From Streptomyces erythrochromogenes (lineage in GTDB: Bacteria; Actinomycetota; Actinomycetes; Streptomycetales; Streptomycetaceae): 64,000 nt of DNA. The stretch lies in the NCBI RefSeq assembly GCF_036170895.1, contig NZ_CP108036.1:7289501-7353500 (forward strand), in the 5' to 3' direction. How positions within the stretch are numbered: the first letter of the stretch is position 1; each line of letters begins with the position of its first letter. Made by a program: the position numbers and the translations under genes. Under the pieces are notes generated by a model, which had not been told where the DNA came from, searched no databases, and saw nothing but the letters and a program-made list of their open reading frames with translations. Shown here piece after piece: positions 16,553 through 25,060 of the stretch.

Positions 16553-16582
16553 GGCCCGAACCGCCGCGCGGCGGTTCGGGCC
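16553..16582. terminator. Bidirectional terminator between S4 gene and dhaM
   Basis: A perfect 30-base palindrome whose arm GGCCCGAACCGCCGC is followed immediately by its complement. It starts 22 bases after the S4 stop and 6 bases beyond the dhaM stop on the other strand, so it can end both transcripts. Confidence 0.85.
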
Positions 16583-16588
16583 GGACGC

Positions 16589-17020
16589 TCAGACCTTGCG
16601 GTAGGCGTACGCCTCGGCAGCGGCCTCCGCGACCTGTGCCAGCGGGGCGCCCGCGGACGCGGCGACCACAGCCGCCACCGCGCCCTCGACGAACGGCGCG
16701 TCCACCAGCCGCGACTCCGGCGGCAGTTCGTCCTCCAGCAGCAGCGTCTTCACCGTCAGCACCGAGCTCCCGAGGTCCGCGAGCAACGCGACCCCGGCAC
16801 CCCGGTCCACCTCGCGCGCGGCCGCCATGATCCGCTCCGCGCTCGTGCCGAGCCCGCCGGCGGACGTGCCGCCCGCAGCGGCCACCGGAGCCACCGGTCC
16901 GCCCGCCGCCAGGCCCCGCGCCAGCTCCGCCACCGACTCGGCGACCGGCCCGCTGTGTGAGACCAGCACGACCCCGACCAGGGCCGGCTGCGTGCCGCCG
17001 TCGCCGTGTCCGCCCGTCAC
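16589..17020 (-). CDS. dhaM: PTS-dependent dihydroxyacetone kinase, phosphotransfer subunit DhaM
   Basis: A 143-residue EIIA-Man-like domain. VGVVLVSHSGPVAESVAELA holds the phosphoacceptor His22. GVALLADLGSSVLTVKTLL and VDAPFVEGAVAAVVAASAG match the rest of the fold. It carries phosphate from HPr to DhaL-bound ADP. It is a single-domain DhaM without the extra HPr/EI domains seen in enterobacteria. Its start overlaps the dhaL stop by four bases (GTGA), indicating translational coupling. Confidence 0.9.
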   Translation of the reverse strand: MTGGHGDGGTQPALVGVVLVSHSGPVAESVAELARGLAAGGPVAPVAAAGGTSAGGLGTSAERIMAAAREVDRGAGVALLADLGSSVLTVKTLLLEDELPPESRLVDAPFVEGAVAAVVAASAGAPLAQVAEAAAEAYAYRKV

Positions 17021-17631
17021 CGTGCGCCCTCCGCCCGCTCGGCCACGTCCGCGAGCGCCCCCAGCAGCAGCGCCGAAGAGGTCGCGCCCGGATCCTGGTG
17101 CCCGATGCTGCGCTCGCCCAGGTAGCTGGCCCGTCCCTTGCGGGCCTGCATCGGTACGGTCGCCAGCGCCCCGTTCTCCGCCGCGTCCGCCGCCGCCCGG
17201 TAGGACGTGGCCAGCGCGGCCACGCCCGGCAGCAGCGCGTCCAACATGGTCTTGTCGCCCGGCGCCGCCCCGCCCAGCTGCGCCACCGCGCCGACCCCCT
17301 GGTCCAGGGCCTCGCGCAGCTCCTCGTCGGACACCTCGGGCGCCTCCCCGAGCTCCTTGCCGGTACGGCGCAGCAGCATCCCGTACAGCGGTCCCGACGC
17401 ACCGCCGACCGTCGAGATCAGCGTCCGCCCGGCGAGCTGGAGCACCGCGCCCGGCGCCGCCGGGGCCTCCGCGTCCAAGGCGGTGCGCACGGCCGTGAAG
17501 CCCCGCAGCAGATTGCTCCCGTGGTCGGCGTCCCCGATGGGGGAGTCGAGCTCCGTGAGCCGGTCCGCCTCACGCTCCACGGCGGCCGCGGCGGCCGCCA
17601 TCCAGTTCCGGAAGAACTCTGCGTCACGCAC
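17017..17631 (-). CDS. dhaL: Dihydroxyacetone kinase subunit DhaL (ADP-binding)
   Basis: A 204-residue helical-barrel domain. LDSPIGDADHGSNLLRGF contains the Mg-ADP ligands Asp34, Asp36 and His37. STVGGASGPLYGMLLRR and GDKTMLDALLPG are family signatures, and the C-terminal GRASYLGERSIGHQDPGA is typical. It starts with GTG behind GAGGAG. DhaL normally acts on dihydroxyacetone held by DhaK. No dhaK gene is present upstream: the next gene is divergent and unrelated, so this is an incomplete dhaLM pair. Confidence 0.9.
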   Translation of the reverse strand: MRDAEFFRNWMAAAAAAVEREADRLTELDSPIGDADHGSNLLRGFTAVRTALDAEAPAAPGAVLQLAGRTLISTVGGASGPLYGMLLRRTGKELGEAPEVSDEELREALDQGVGAVAQLGGAAPGDKTMLDALLPGVAALATSYRAAADAAENGALATVPMQARKGRASYLGERSIGHQDPGATSSALLLGALADVAERAEGAR

Positions 17632-17861
17632 CGGATCTCCTCGCCTCGCGTCCGCCCGGCCAGTCCTTCCGCCACCATAGATCAGCGTCCCCGCCGCGGC
17701 GCCGCTGTCCGTACGGGCGCGTCAACCCGCGCGGACGCCGACAGCGCCGCGGGCGCGCAGAATCGGTCAATTGGCGCCGCATGCGGTCAACCGGAAGCGC
17801 GAGATTCGGCCACGTGGTCGGATGTCTGCTTCTGCGGGATTCGACGAGTGCGAGGCGCAGC

Positions 17862-19811
17862 GTGGCAGCGACGACTGAAGAGCCGTTCAGGGCTCTGCTG
17901 GAAGCGGCACCGGACGCGATGGTCATCGTGGACGACGCCGGGGTGATCCGGCTGGTGAACGCGCAGACCGAGGCCCTGTTCGGCCATCCCCGGCGGGAAC
18001 TCCTGGGCCGCCACATCGAGGTCCTGGTCCCCGAGCGGTTCCGCGGCCAGCACCCGGGCCACCGGCTCGGCTACGCGGCCAGCCGCCAGGTCCGCCCGAT
18101 GGGCGCGGGCCTGGTGCTGTACGGCCTGTGCCGGGACGGGCGCGAGTTCCCGGTGGAGATCAGCCTGAGCCCGCTGGAGACCCCGGAGGGCCTGCTGATC
18201 TCGGCGGCCGTGCGCGACGTGAGCGAGCGCAGAGCCGCCGAGGAACGCTTCCGGGCACTGCTCGAGGCGGCACCGGACGCGATGGTGATCGTCGACGAGA
18301 GCGGCTCGATCCAGCTGGTCAACGCGCAGACCGAGGCCCTTTTCGGCTACGCGCGGGAGGACCTGCTGGGAAGACCCGTGGAGGTGCTCGTACCGGAACG
18401 GTTCCGCGGGCACCACTCCGGCTTCCGGCACGGCTACTTCGTCAACCGCAAGACCCGTCCCATGGGAGCGGGCCTGGAGCTGTACGGCCTGCGCCGCGAC
18501 GGCGGCGAGTTCCCGGTGGAGATCAGCCTGAGCCCGCTGGACACCCCCGACGGCACGCTGGTCTCCGCCGCCATCCGCGACGTCACCGAACGCAAGTCGG
18601 CCGAGGAGATGCTCGCCAAGCTCTACGAGCAGCAGCGCCACGTCGCGCTCACCCTCCAGCGCAGCCTCATGGGATCCCCGCCGGACGTACCGGGGATGCC
18701 CACGGCGAGCCGGTACTTCCCGGCCCGGCAGGGGGCCGGGGTGGGCGGCGACTGGTTCGACCTCATCCCGCTGGGAGGCGGCCGGGTCGGCGTGATGGTC
18801 GGCGACGTGATGGGGCGCGGCCTGGACGCCGCCGCCGTCATGGGCCAGCTCAGATCCGCCTCCCACGCCCTGGCCAAGACCGGGATGCCGCCCTGGCAGC
18901 TCATGCGCGCCCTGGACGCGGTCGTCAGCGAACTGCCGGACCAGTTCGTCACCTGCTGCTACCTGGTCGTGGACGCGGATTCCGCCGAGATCACCATGTG
19001 TTCGGCCGGACACCTGCCGGTCCTGCTCGTCGCCCCGGGCGGCGAGGTCACCCGGCTGCCCGGCGAGGTGAGCGTGCCGCTCGGCGTGGGGGAGGTGCCC
19101 CACCACGAGACCCGGCACACCGTCCAGCCCGGATCGGTGCTCGCGCTCTACACGGACGGCCTGGTAGAAACGCCGGACAGCGACATCGAGGGCCAGGTGG
19201 ACGGCCTCGCGGCGGCGTTGGAGAAGGCCGTCGCCGCGTCGGACGGCCTGGAGGGGGCCGCCGACCGGCTTCTGGCCGAACTGCTGCCCGACGCCGACGA
19301 CAACCCCGACGACGTGACCCTCCTGCTGGTCCGCATCCCCGATACGCCGGTGACCTCGCAGAGCATGCTCCTCGCCGCGGACCCGAGCAGCGTCGGCGCG
19401 GGACGGCGGTTCCTGCGCTCCACCCTGGCCCTGTGGGGCAAGGACGACGAGCACCTGCGCGACACCGCCTGCCTGCTCACCTCCGAGCTGCTGTCCAACG
19501 CCGTGAACCACAGCCGCGGCCCCGTCCGGCTCCGCCTGCGCCAGGCCGGCCGTGAACTCAGCGTCGAGGTCTGCGACGGCAGCCCGGTGCTGCCACAGGC
19601 CCGCTTCGCCGCCCCCGACGCCGAATCCGGCCGGGGACTGCTCCTCGTCGACTCCCTCGCCTCCTCCTGGGGAACCCTCCCGACGGCCGAGGGCAAAGCC
19701 GTATGGTTCTCGCTGCCCCTGCCCGCCCCACGCCCCGCCCCTCCTCCGAACCGGCAGGCCGGGTGCGCGGCCGGCGGGCCCCCGGCGGACCCCCGCGCGA
19801 AAACGGACTGA
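17862..19811 (+). CDS. Tandem-PAS PP2C(SpoIIE)-HATPase signalling phosphatase
   Basis: About 649 residues from the GTG at 17862, which has GAGG six bases upstream; an ATG at 17781 without a Shine-Dalgarno sequence is the alternative. Two PAS domains (about 8-125 and 129-245) are nearly identical, both starting FR(A)LLEAAPDAMVIVD and containing ETEALFG-like and LSPLETP-like segments. They are followed by a PP2C domain (GVGGDWFDLIPLGGGRVGVMV, late DDVTLLLVRI) and a C-terminal RsbW-like HATPase (CLLTSELLSNAVNHSRG, ESGRGLLLVDSLASSWG). It is predicted to dephosphorylate anti-sigma antagonists in response to a PAS ligand. The Pro-rich C-terminus is disordered. Confidence 0.85.
   Translation: MAATTEEPFRALLEAAPDAMVIVDDAGVIRLVNAQTEALFGHPRRELLGRHIEVLVPERFRGQHPGHRLGYAASRQVRPMGAGLVLYGLCRDGREFPVEISLSPLETPEGLLISAAVRDVSERRAAEERFRALLEAAPDAMVIVDESGSIQLVNAQTEALFGYAREDLLGRPVEVLVPERFRGHHSGFRHGYFVNRKTRPMGAGLELYGLRRDGGEFPVEISLSPLDTPDGTLVSAAIRDVTERKSAEEMLAKLYEQQRHVALTLQRSLMGSPPDVPGMPTASRYFPARQGAGVGGDWFDLIPLGGGRVGVMVGDVMGRGLDAAAVMGQLRSASHALAKTGMPPWQLMRALDAVVSELPDQFVTCCYLVVDADSAEITMCSAGHLPVLLVAPGGEVTRLPGEVSVPLGVGEVPHHETRHTVQPGSVLALYTDGLVETPDSDIEGQVDGLAAALEKAVAASDGLEGAADRLLAELLPDADDNPDDVTLLLVRIPDTPVTSQSMLLAADPSSVGAGRRFLRSTLALWGKDDEHLRDTACLLTSELLSNAVNHSRGPVRLRLRQAGRELSVEVCDGSPVLPQARFAAPDAESGRGLLLVDSLASSWGTLPTAEGKAVWFSLPLPAPRPAPPPNRQAGCAAGGPPADPRAKTD
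17886..18605 (+). repeat. Internal duplication of the PAS domain
   Basis: Two consecutive coding units of 363 bases (starting at 17886 and 18249) encode PAS domains with most residues identical. This indicates a fairly recent in-frame duplication or ongoing gene conversion. Confidence 0.75.
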
Positions 19812-19873
19812 GCCCCCGGGCGGCCACGTGATCGAATGGGCGTGTGAACGGCCGTGACGGAAAGGGTCCCGCT

Positions 19874-20983
19874 GTGTCAGATACGCCCCCGCCGAACGTG
19901 TGGGCCGCGCCGCCCGAAGGCGCTCCGCAATGGCCGGCCCCGGCGCAGGGATGGCCGCCCACCGCCCCGGGCGGTTCCCCCTTCGCCGCCGGGCCGCCGC
20001 GACCGCGGACCGAGACTGCCCCGGCCGGCAGCGCCTACCACGAACAGGCCCGCAACGGACGGCAGAAGGCCCCGCAGCGCATCGGGGAGTTCCTCCTCGT
20101 CCTCGTCGGGAACCTGGCCGTACCGCTGGTGGTCATCGCGTTCGGCGCCCTCGCCTGGTACGTACTGGGGCTGGACTTCGCACCCGAGGGCGGCGACCGG
20201 ATCCTGGGGGACCCGCTCGCCGACGAGGCGCTCGGCCTGCTCTCCATAGCCACCGGCATACCCGTCGTGCTGCTCGCCGCCCGCTGGTGCGGCAGCCGCC
20301 CCGGCGGCACCGCGGCCTCCGTCGTGGGCCGGCTGCGCTGGGGCTGGCTGGCCCGCTGTGCGGCGGTCGCCTTCCCGCTGATCGTGCTCCAGATGGGCGG
20401 GCTGGCGCTGTGGGGCTACCTCAGCGAGGGCGAGGAGTCCCTCGCCGGCGACTTCCCCGGCTGGTCCGGGTTCGTGCTCGGACTCGCCGTTCTGTGGGCG
20501 CTGATCCCCTTTCAGGCCGCGGCCGAGGAATTCGTCTTCCGGGGCTGGCTCGCCCAGTTCTTCGGCGGATTCCTCAAGTCCCCCTGGCCCGGCATCGTCA
20601 TCGCGTCCGCCCTCTTCGCCGTCGCCCACGGCTTCGGCGAGTGGTCGGGATTCGCCCTGCTCTTCTACTCCGCCCTGTGGTGGGGATGGCTGACCATCCG
20701 CACCGGAGGCCTCGAGGCCGTCATCGCGGTGCACGTGGCGAACAACATGACCGCCTACGCCATCACCGTCGCCCTGGGGCAACTGGCGGAATCGGGGAAC
20801 GCCGCGGACGCCCCGTGGCAGGCGCTCGTCCTCGAACTCGTCGCCGCACCGGCGTACTGCCTGCTGATCGCGAAGCTCGCCACCGCCCACGGCGTACGAC
20901 GCCGCAGCCCGGAAGAGCCGGCTGAGCGTGCGGAGCCGACCGGCCGGGTGGAGCCGGCCGAGCGTGCGGAGCCCGCCGTGTAG
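19874..20983 (+). CDS. CPBP-family intramembrane metalloprotease
   Basis: A 369-residue protein starting at the GTG at 19874 (SDTPPPNVW), which has GGAAAGGG eight bases upstream; a GTG at 19844 is possible. An N-terminal Pro/Gln/Trp-rich cytoplasmic tail of about 65 residues is followed by about eight membrane spans. The CPBP/Abi motifs are present: AAAEEFVFRGW (Glu218, Glu219, Arg223), FAVAHGFGEW (His252) and AVHVANN. Relatives such as Rce1 cleave prenylated proteins, and bacterial members act in stress, bacteriocin immunity or maturation. The substrate is unknown. The C-terminal repeat (RVEPAERAEPA) is charged and cytoplasmic. Confidence 0.85.
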   Translation: MSDTPPPNVWAAPPEGAPQWPAPAQGWPPTAPGGSPFAAGPPRPRTETAPAGSAYHEQARNGRQKAPQRIGEFLLVLVGNLAVPLVVIAFGALAWYVLGLDFAPEGGDRILGDPLADEALGLLSIATGIPVVLLAARWCGSRPGGTAASVVGRLRWGWLARCAAVAFPLIVLQMGGLALWGYLSEGEESLAGDFPGWSGFVLGLAVLWALIPFQAAAEEFVFRGWLAQFFGGFLKSPWPGIVIASALFAVAHGFGEWSGFALLFYSALWWGWLTIRTGGLEAVIAVHVANNMTAYAITVALGQLAESGNAADAPWQALVLELVAAPAYCLLIAKLATAHGVRRRSPEEPAERAEPTGRVEPAERAEPAV

Positions 20984-20990
20984 GCGCGGC

Positions 20991-22247
20991 TCACCGGCCG
21001 GCGGTGGCCGATCCGATCTCCACCACCCGGGCCCAGGGCGGTGTCGGGTCCGGCCGGTAGTACGGATCGTCCTCGTCCCACCGCGGGACCTTGGGACGGG
21101 AGAAGCGGCCCACCACCACCCGGCAGGGCGGCCGGACGGCGGGCCAGGCCGTCTGCCCGTCCGTCAGGACCACGATGACGTCGGGCCGGGGCCCCGACCG
21201 CAGCGCCTTGGCGAAACCCGCGCGCAGGTCCGTACCGCCGCCGCCCAGCAGCGCAATGCCCTCGCCCTGGCACAGCGGGTGCACGATCCGCGCCGCCGCG
21301 TCGCACGGCACCACGGTGACCAGGTCGCGGCGGCCGCCCACGGCCTGGGCGATCGCGGCGACCTCCAGGAGCGCGCTGCCCAGTTCGGCGTCGCTGACCG
21401 ACCCGGAGGTGTCGATCACCACGGAGACCCGCGGCGGCCTGCGCCGCAGGCTCGGCAGGACGATGCCGGGCAGCCCGGCCGAGCGCCGGGAGGGCCGGCC
21501 GTAGCTGTAGTCCTCACCGGCTCCCGCGCCGGAGGCCGCCGACCGGACCGCCGCTCCGAGCAGCTCCCGCCACGGCTGGGGCGGGTGGAAGGCCTCCTCC
21601 GCCCACCGCTTCCATCCCTTCGGGGCGTTTCCCGGGCGCCCGTTGATGCCCTGCGCCACCCGGAACCGGACCGCGTCCTGCTCCTGCTCGCTGAGGCCGT
21701 GCGCGCCGTCCGGCCCGAGGTCCCACTCGCGGTCCATCCCGTCGGCGCCGCTGCCGCAGTCCAGCCAGACCAGGCCCTGCGTCCGCGGTCCGAGCCCGAA
21801 CTGCCGCAGGTAGTCCTCCATCAGCTCGCCCCCGGACAGCCCGAGGTGCTGCGGGGTGACGGCGCCTGCGGGCCGGACCAGCCCGTCGCCGAAGACGTCG
21901 TCGTTGATCTCGCAGTCCGCGGCGATGTTCATCCGCAGTCGCGCCCCGGGGCCTTCCAGCCCCTGGAGCCGCGCGGCCCGGTCACCGCGCCCGTGGTGGT
22001 CGCGCAGCAGGTGCGACACCTCGTGGACCCAGACCCCGGCCAGCTCCTCCACCGGCGTCCGGTCCACGAACCCCGGGGAGACGTAGACCCGCCAGTACCG
22101 GTCGACGGCCATCGTCGGCACCTGCCGCGACTCCACGGTGTGCAGGGCGAACAGCGCCGTCGCGAGGTACGGCCGGACCCGCGCGGCGTGCAGCCGGGCG
22201 GTGTAGAGCTTGTCGAGGTCCAGCGCCCCCGGCGCCCCGGCGCTCAC
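20991..22247 (-). CDS. VWA-like protein with putative HExxH metallopeptidase domain (DUF2201-type)
   Basis: A 418-residue protein from the GTG at 22245-22247. The N-terminal domain holds the zinc-protease motif HEVSH (residues 75-79) in VWVHEVSHLLRDHHGRGDR and a following MNIAADCEINDD segment that could supply the third ligand. The C-terminal domain is VWA-like with a MIDAS motif DTSGS (Asp279, Ser281, Ser283), GGGGTDLRAGF and VVLTDGQTAW. It is the last gene of a three-gene minus-strand set, and its start overlaps the MoxR stop by four bases. MoxR/VWA pairs usually act as chaperone or metal-insertion machines. Here the possible protease adds an effector activity. Confidence 0.85.
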   Translation of the reverse strand: MSAGAPGALDLDKLYTARLHAARVRPYLATALFALHTVESRQVPTMAVDRYWRVYVSPGFVDRTPVEELAGVWVHEVSHLLRDHHGRGDRAARLQGLEGPGARLRMNIAADCEINDDVFGDGLVRPAGAVTPQHLGLSGGELMEDYLRQFGLGPRTQGLVWLDCGSGADGMDREWDLGPDGAHGLSEQEQDAVRFRVAQGINGRPGNAPKGWKRWAEEAFHPPQPWRELLGAAVRSAASGAGAGEDYSYGRPSRRSAGLPGIVLPSLRRRPPRVSVVIDTSGSVSDAELGSALLEVAAIAQAVGGRRDLVTVVPCDAAARIVHPLCQGEGIALLGGGGTDLRAGFAKALRSGPRPDVIVVLTDGQTAWPAVRPPCRVVVGRFSRPKVPRWDEDDPYYRPDPTPPWARVVEIGSATAGR

Positions 22248-23485
22248 GGGCGTGCCCCCGCGGGGACGCCCGTACGGACCGCGGTCCGCTCCGCCGCCCG
22301 ATCCGCTCGCCGGGACAGGTCCACCACCCCGGCGAGCCGCTCGATCGCGGCCGGCACGTCCCACTCCTCCCGGCGCAGCGCGGCCAGCGAGGTCGCGGGG
22401 ACGACCACCAGGTCCGGAGCCCCCGTCTCCAGCGCCCGGACCATGATCGTCCACGCCGCGTCCCAACGGGACTTCTCCGGGCGGCGGTTGACCGCGGCCA
22501 CGATCCCGTCCAGGACGGCCTGGCGCTGGTCGCCCCGCTCGGGCAGGTCGGCGCCGGCCGGGTCGGCGAGCAGCGCCTCGGGGTCCGGGAGTTCCATCCG
22601 GTCCAGCGCGGCGAGCAGCTCCAGCGCCGGACCGTCCCCGACGGTTCCCCTGACCAGCATGGACAGCACCTCCCTGGAGGAGCCGGCCGCGGTGGCGAAA
22701 GCGATCAGACGCAGCGTCATGTCCCAGCTGCGGGGCGACGGCCAGGCGCCGCCGCGCCGCGTCTCACCGGAGGGCAGGCGGTGTACGAGCGGGGGCCGGG
22801 TGGTGAGGAACCCGCACACCGCGCGCCGGGCGAAGTCCACGGCGGCGGGCAGCTCCTGCGCGTCGAGGCGCGGCAGGGTGGCCCGCGGCCAGGTTCCGCC
22901 GAGACCGCGTACGACGACATCGTGGTCGTGGGTCCACTGGAGGTGGACGAACCGGTTCGCCAGCGGCGGGCTCAGTTCCCAGCCGTCGGCCGCCGAGGAC
23001 CGCGGGTTGGCGGCCGCCACGATCCGCACCCCGGGCGGCAGTTGCAGGGCACCGATCCGCCGTTCCAGTACGAGGCGCAGCAGGGCCGCCTGCACGGCCG
23101 GGGGCGCGGTGGACAGCTCGTCGAGGAAGAGCAGCCCGCGTCCGGCCCGTACCAGGCGCACCGCCCAGTCCGGCGGGGCCATGGGGACGCCCTGCTCGGC
23201 GGGGTCGTCGCCGACGACGGGCAGCCCGGAGAAGTCGGACGGTTCGTGCACGCTGGCGATCACCGTGGTGAGCGGCAGGTCCAGGGAGGCGGCGAGCTGG
23301 GTCAGGGCGGCGGTCTTGCCGATCCCCGGCTCGCCCCACAGCAGGACGGGCAGGTCCGCGGCGACGGCCAGGGTGAGGGCTTCGAGCTGGTTGTCGGGGC
23401 GCGGCTCGGTGGTGGTCTCGCCGAGCAGGGCCAGCAGATCGCCGGCGACGTCGAGTTGGGAGACGGCGGGCATGTCCATGGGCAT
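22244..23485 (-). CDS. MoxR-type AAA ATPase
   Basis: A 413-residue AAA+ protein. Walker A is GEPGIGKT (residues 51-58) and Walker B is LLFLDELSTA (Asp122, Glu123). Sensor 1 is IVAAANPRSSAADGWELSPPLANRF, described here as the AAANP asparagine, followed by an arginine-bearing NRF segment. Length and motif spacing match MoxR ATPases, which remodel or activate partner proteins together with VWA-domain cofactors. It is translationally coupled to the downstream VWA gene. The gap to the upstream unknown gene is 98 bases. Confidence 0.9.
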   Translation of the reverse strand: MPMDMPAVSQLDVAGDLLALLGETTTEPRPDNQLEALTLAVAADLPVLLWGEPGIGKTAALTQLAASLDLPLTTVIASVHEPSDFSGLPVVGDDPAEQGVPMAPPDWAVRLVRAGRGLLFLDELSTAPPAVQAALLRLVLERRIGALQLPPGVRIVAAANPRSSAADGWELSPPLANRFVHLQWTHDHDVVVRGLGGTWPRATLPRLDAQELPAAVDFARRAVCGFLTTRPPLVHRLPSGETRRGGAWPSPRSWDMTLRLIAFATAAGSSREVLSMLVRGTVGDGPALELLAALDRMELPDPEALLADPAGADLPERGDQRQAVLDGIVAAVNRRPEKSRWDAAWTIMVRALETGAPDLVVVPATSLAALRREEWDVPAAIERLAGVVDLSRRADRAAERTAVRTGVPAGARP

Positions 23486-23583
23486 GTGTGGTCACCTGTG
23501 GGGTTCGTGAAGGGGCAGGGGTGAGGGGTGAAGGGTGAGGGGGCACGGCCGGGCGGTCCCGGCCGGCGGCAGTTCGCCGGGAC

Positions 23584-25008
23584 TCAGGCGGCCCGGCGGT
23601 CGTGCCGGGAGCGACTGGGCTTCGGAGGGAGGCGGCCCGGCCCCGGCCCGGCCAGGCCCGCGCGGAACAGCCCGTAGGTGATGCGCCGTCGGGCGGCCGC
23701 CTCCAGTTCGTCCAGCAGCGGGCCCGGGCGCAGGGTCGCGCCGGGGCCCAGGAGGCCCTCGACGACGGCCAGCGCCCCGGCGATGTCTCCGTGGTCCAGG
23801 CGTTCGCGGACGCCGGTGAGGCAGTCCGGCCGGCGGTGGGCCGCGTCGATGGCCTGGAGGCACGGCAGGGGAGTCCCGGACAGGGCCGCCAGCAGTTCCT
23901 CGCGCCGGACCTCGGCCGGTCCGTGGTCCAGCGGGGTCAGCACCCCGTCGACGAGGCCGATGCGGTGCCGGGATCCGCGGCATTCGACGAAGCGCGGCTG
24001 GCCCGGACCCGGACCCGGTTCCGCTTCCGAGGTCCGCGACGGCGCGGCCGGTGCACGGTCCGGTGCGAGGGCGGCGGCGACCAGCGGGTGCAGCCGGTCG
24101 GCCCCGATGGAGCCGGTGCGCAGGAGTTCCAGGTCGGGGAGCACCCAGGCCGCCGCGTCGGGCAGGACCGGCAACGCGTGGGCGCTGCCGTCCGCGGGGG
24201 CCGCCCCGATCCGGAGCGACGGCATCCAGGCGCCCTGCCCGTCCCCGTCGCCGCCCGCGACCAGGTCCAGGACCAGCCGCTGCCGGGCGCCGAGCCGGAC
24301 GGTGACGCTGCCGGTGTCCCGTCCCTCGGCCCGGAGCACGATCCCGGCCTCGGCGGCCCACCGGTCGACGGCGCAGCGGTGCTCCGGAGGCAGCGCTCCG
24401 GCGAGTTCCGGATCTCCTCCCGGCGGGTCGTCGCAGGGCGGCCGGTCGGCCCCGGAGCGGGCCCGTAGCTCGTCGGTCCTGCGCGCGTCCCACAAGTGGC
24501 GGTGCAGGTCGAGGCGGAAGCGGCGGTCGGGGCGGGACCCGCGGCGCGGATCGGCCCCCGCGACCCCGGCCTCGGAGCGGGAACCGTCCCACAGGGCGAG
24601 GCCGATGCGCTGCCCGCCGTCCGCCCAGGCGGGCGGGGTGCGGGCCACGAGGTGCACCGGGGGCGCCGTGTCATCGGGACCGGCGGTGTCGTAGCGGGCC
24701 AGGGTGACGGTCAGGCCCGGGCGCAGCAGCCCGTCGGGAGCGACGCGCGGCATGTGCCAGCGCAGCAGATCGGGAGCCAGGTGGCGGAGGTCGGCCCGGA
24801 TCCGGTCCGCGAGGTCGCGGCCGTGCGAGCGGGCCAGGGAACGCAGGTTGAGATCGACGTCGAAGCCTGCGGCGGCGCATGCCGCGGACCAGTCGCCGGC
24901 GTGGCGGCGGGCGGTCGCAGTCTCGATCATGGACGCCGGCACGGCGTACTCGCGTACGCGGAGCCAGAGGGCGAGGCGGGAGTCCCTGTTCGCGGTCCGA
25001 GTGAGCAT
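23584..25008 (-). CDS. Unknown protein, first gene of the MoxR-VWA set
   Basis: A 474-residue soluble protein from the ATG at 25006-25008, which has AAGGTGAG six bases upstream. No transmembrane segment or catalytic motif is recognised. The N-terminus is helical (NRDSRLALWLRVREYAVPASMIETATARR). The middle is beta-rich with repeated ARTPPAWADGGQRIGLALWDGS and VTVRLGARQRLVLDLVAGG. Near the C-terminus, FVECRGSRHRIGLVDGVLTPLDH resembles a small beta module, followed by a helical tail and a basic end. Position suggests it is the dedicated substrate or adaptor of the MoxR-VWA pair. Confidence 0.7.
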   Translation of the reverse strand: MLTRTANRDSRLALWLRVREYAVPASMIETATARRHAGDWSAACAAAGFDVDLNLRSLARSHGRDLADRIRADLRHLAPDLLRWHMPRVAPDGLLRPGLTVTLARYDTAGPDDTAPPVHLVARTPPAWADGGQRIGLALWDGSRSEAGVAGADPRRGSRPDRRFRLDLHRHLWDARRTDELRARSGADRPPCDDPPGGDPELAGALPPEHRCAVDRWAAEAGIVLRAEGRDTGSVTVRLGARQRLVLDLVAGGDGDGQGAWMPSLRIGAAPADGSAHALPVLPDAAAWVLPDLELLRTGSIGADRLHPLVAAALAPDRAPAAPSRTSEAEPGPGPGQPRFVECRGSRHRIGLVDGVLTPLDHGPAEVRREELLAALSGTPLPCLQAIDAAHRRPDCLTGVRERLDHGDIAGALAVVEGLLGPGATLRPGPLLDELEAAARRRITYGLFRAGLAGPGPGRLPPKPSRSRHDRRAA

Positions 25009-25060
25009 CAGCACTCACCTTGCGCGGTGGGGACCTCCGATCCGTGAGTGGAATGAGTGG

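Noticed and set aside
20928..23510. 860-codon plus-strand frame opposite the MoxR/VWA genes
   Set aside because: Antisense to recognisable AAA ATPase and VWA motifs; low-complexity Arg/Ser/Pro translation.
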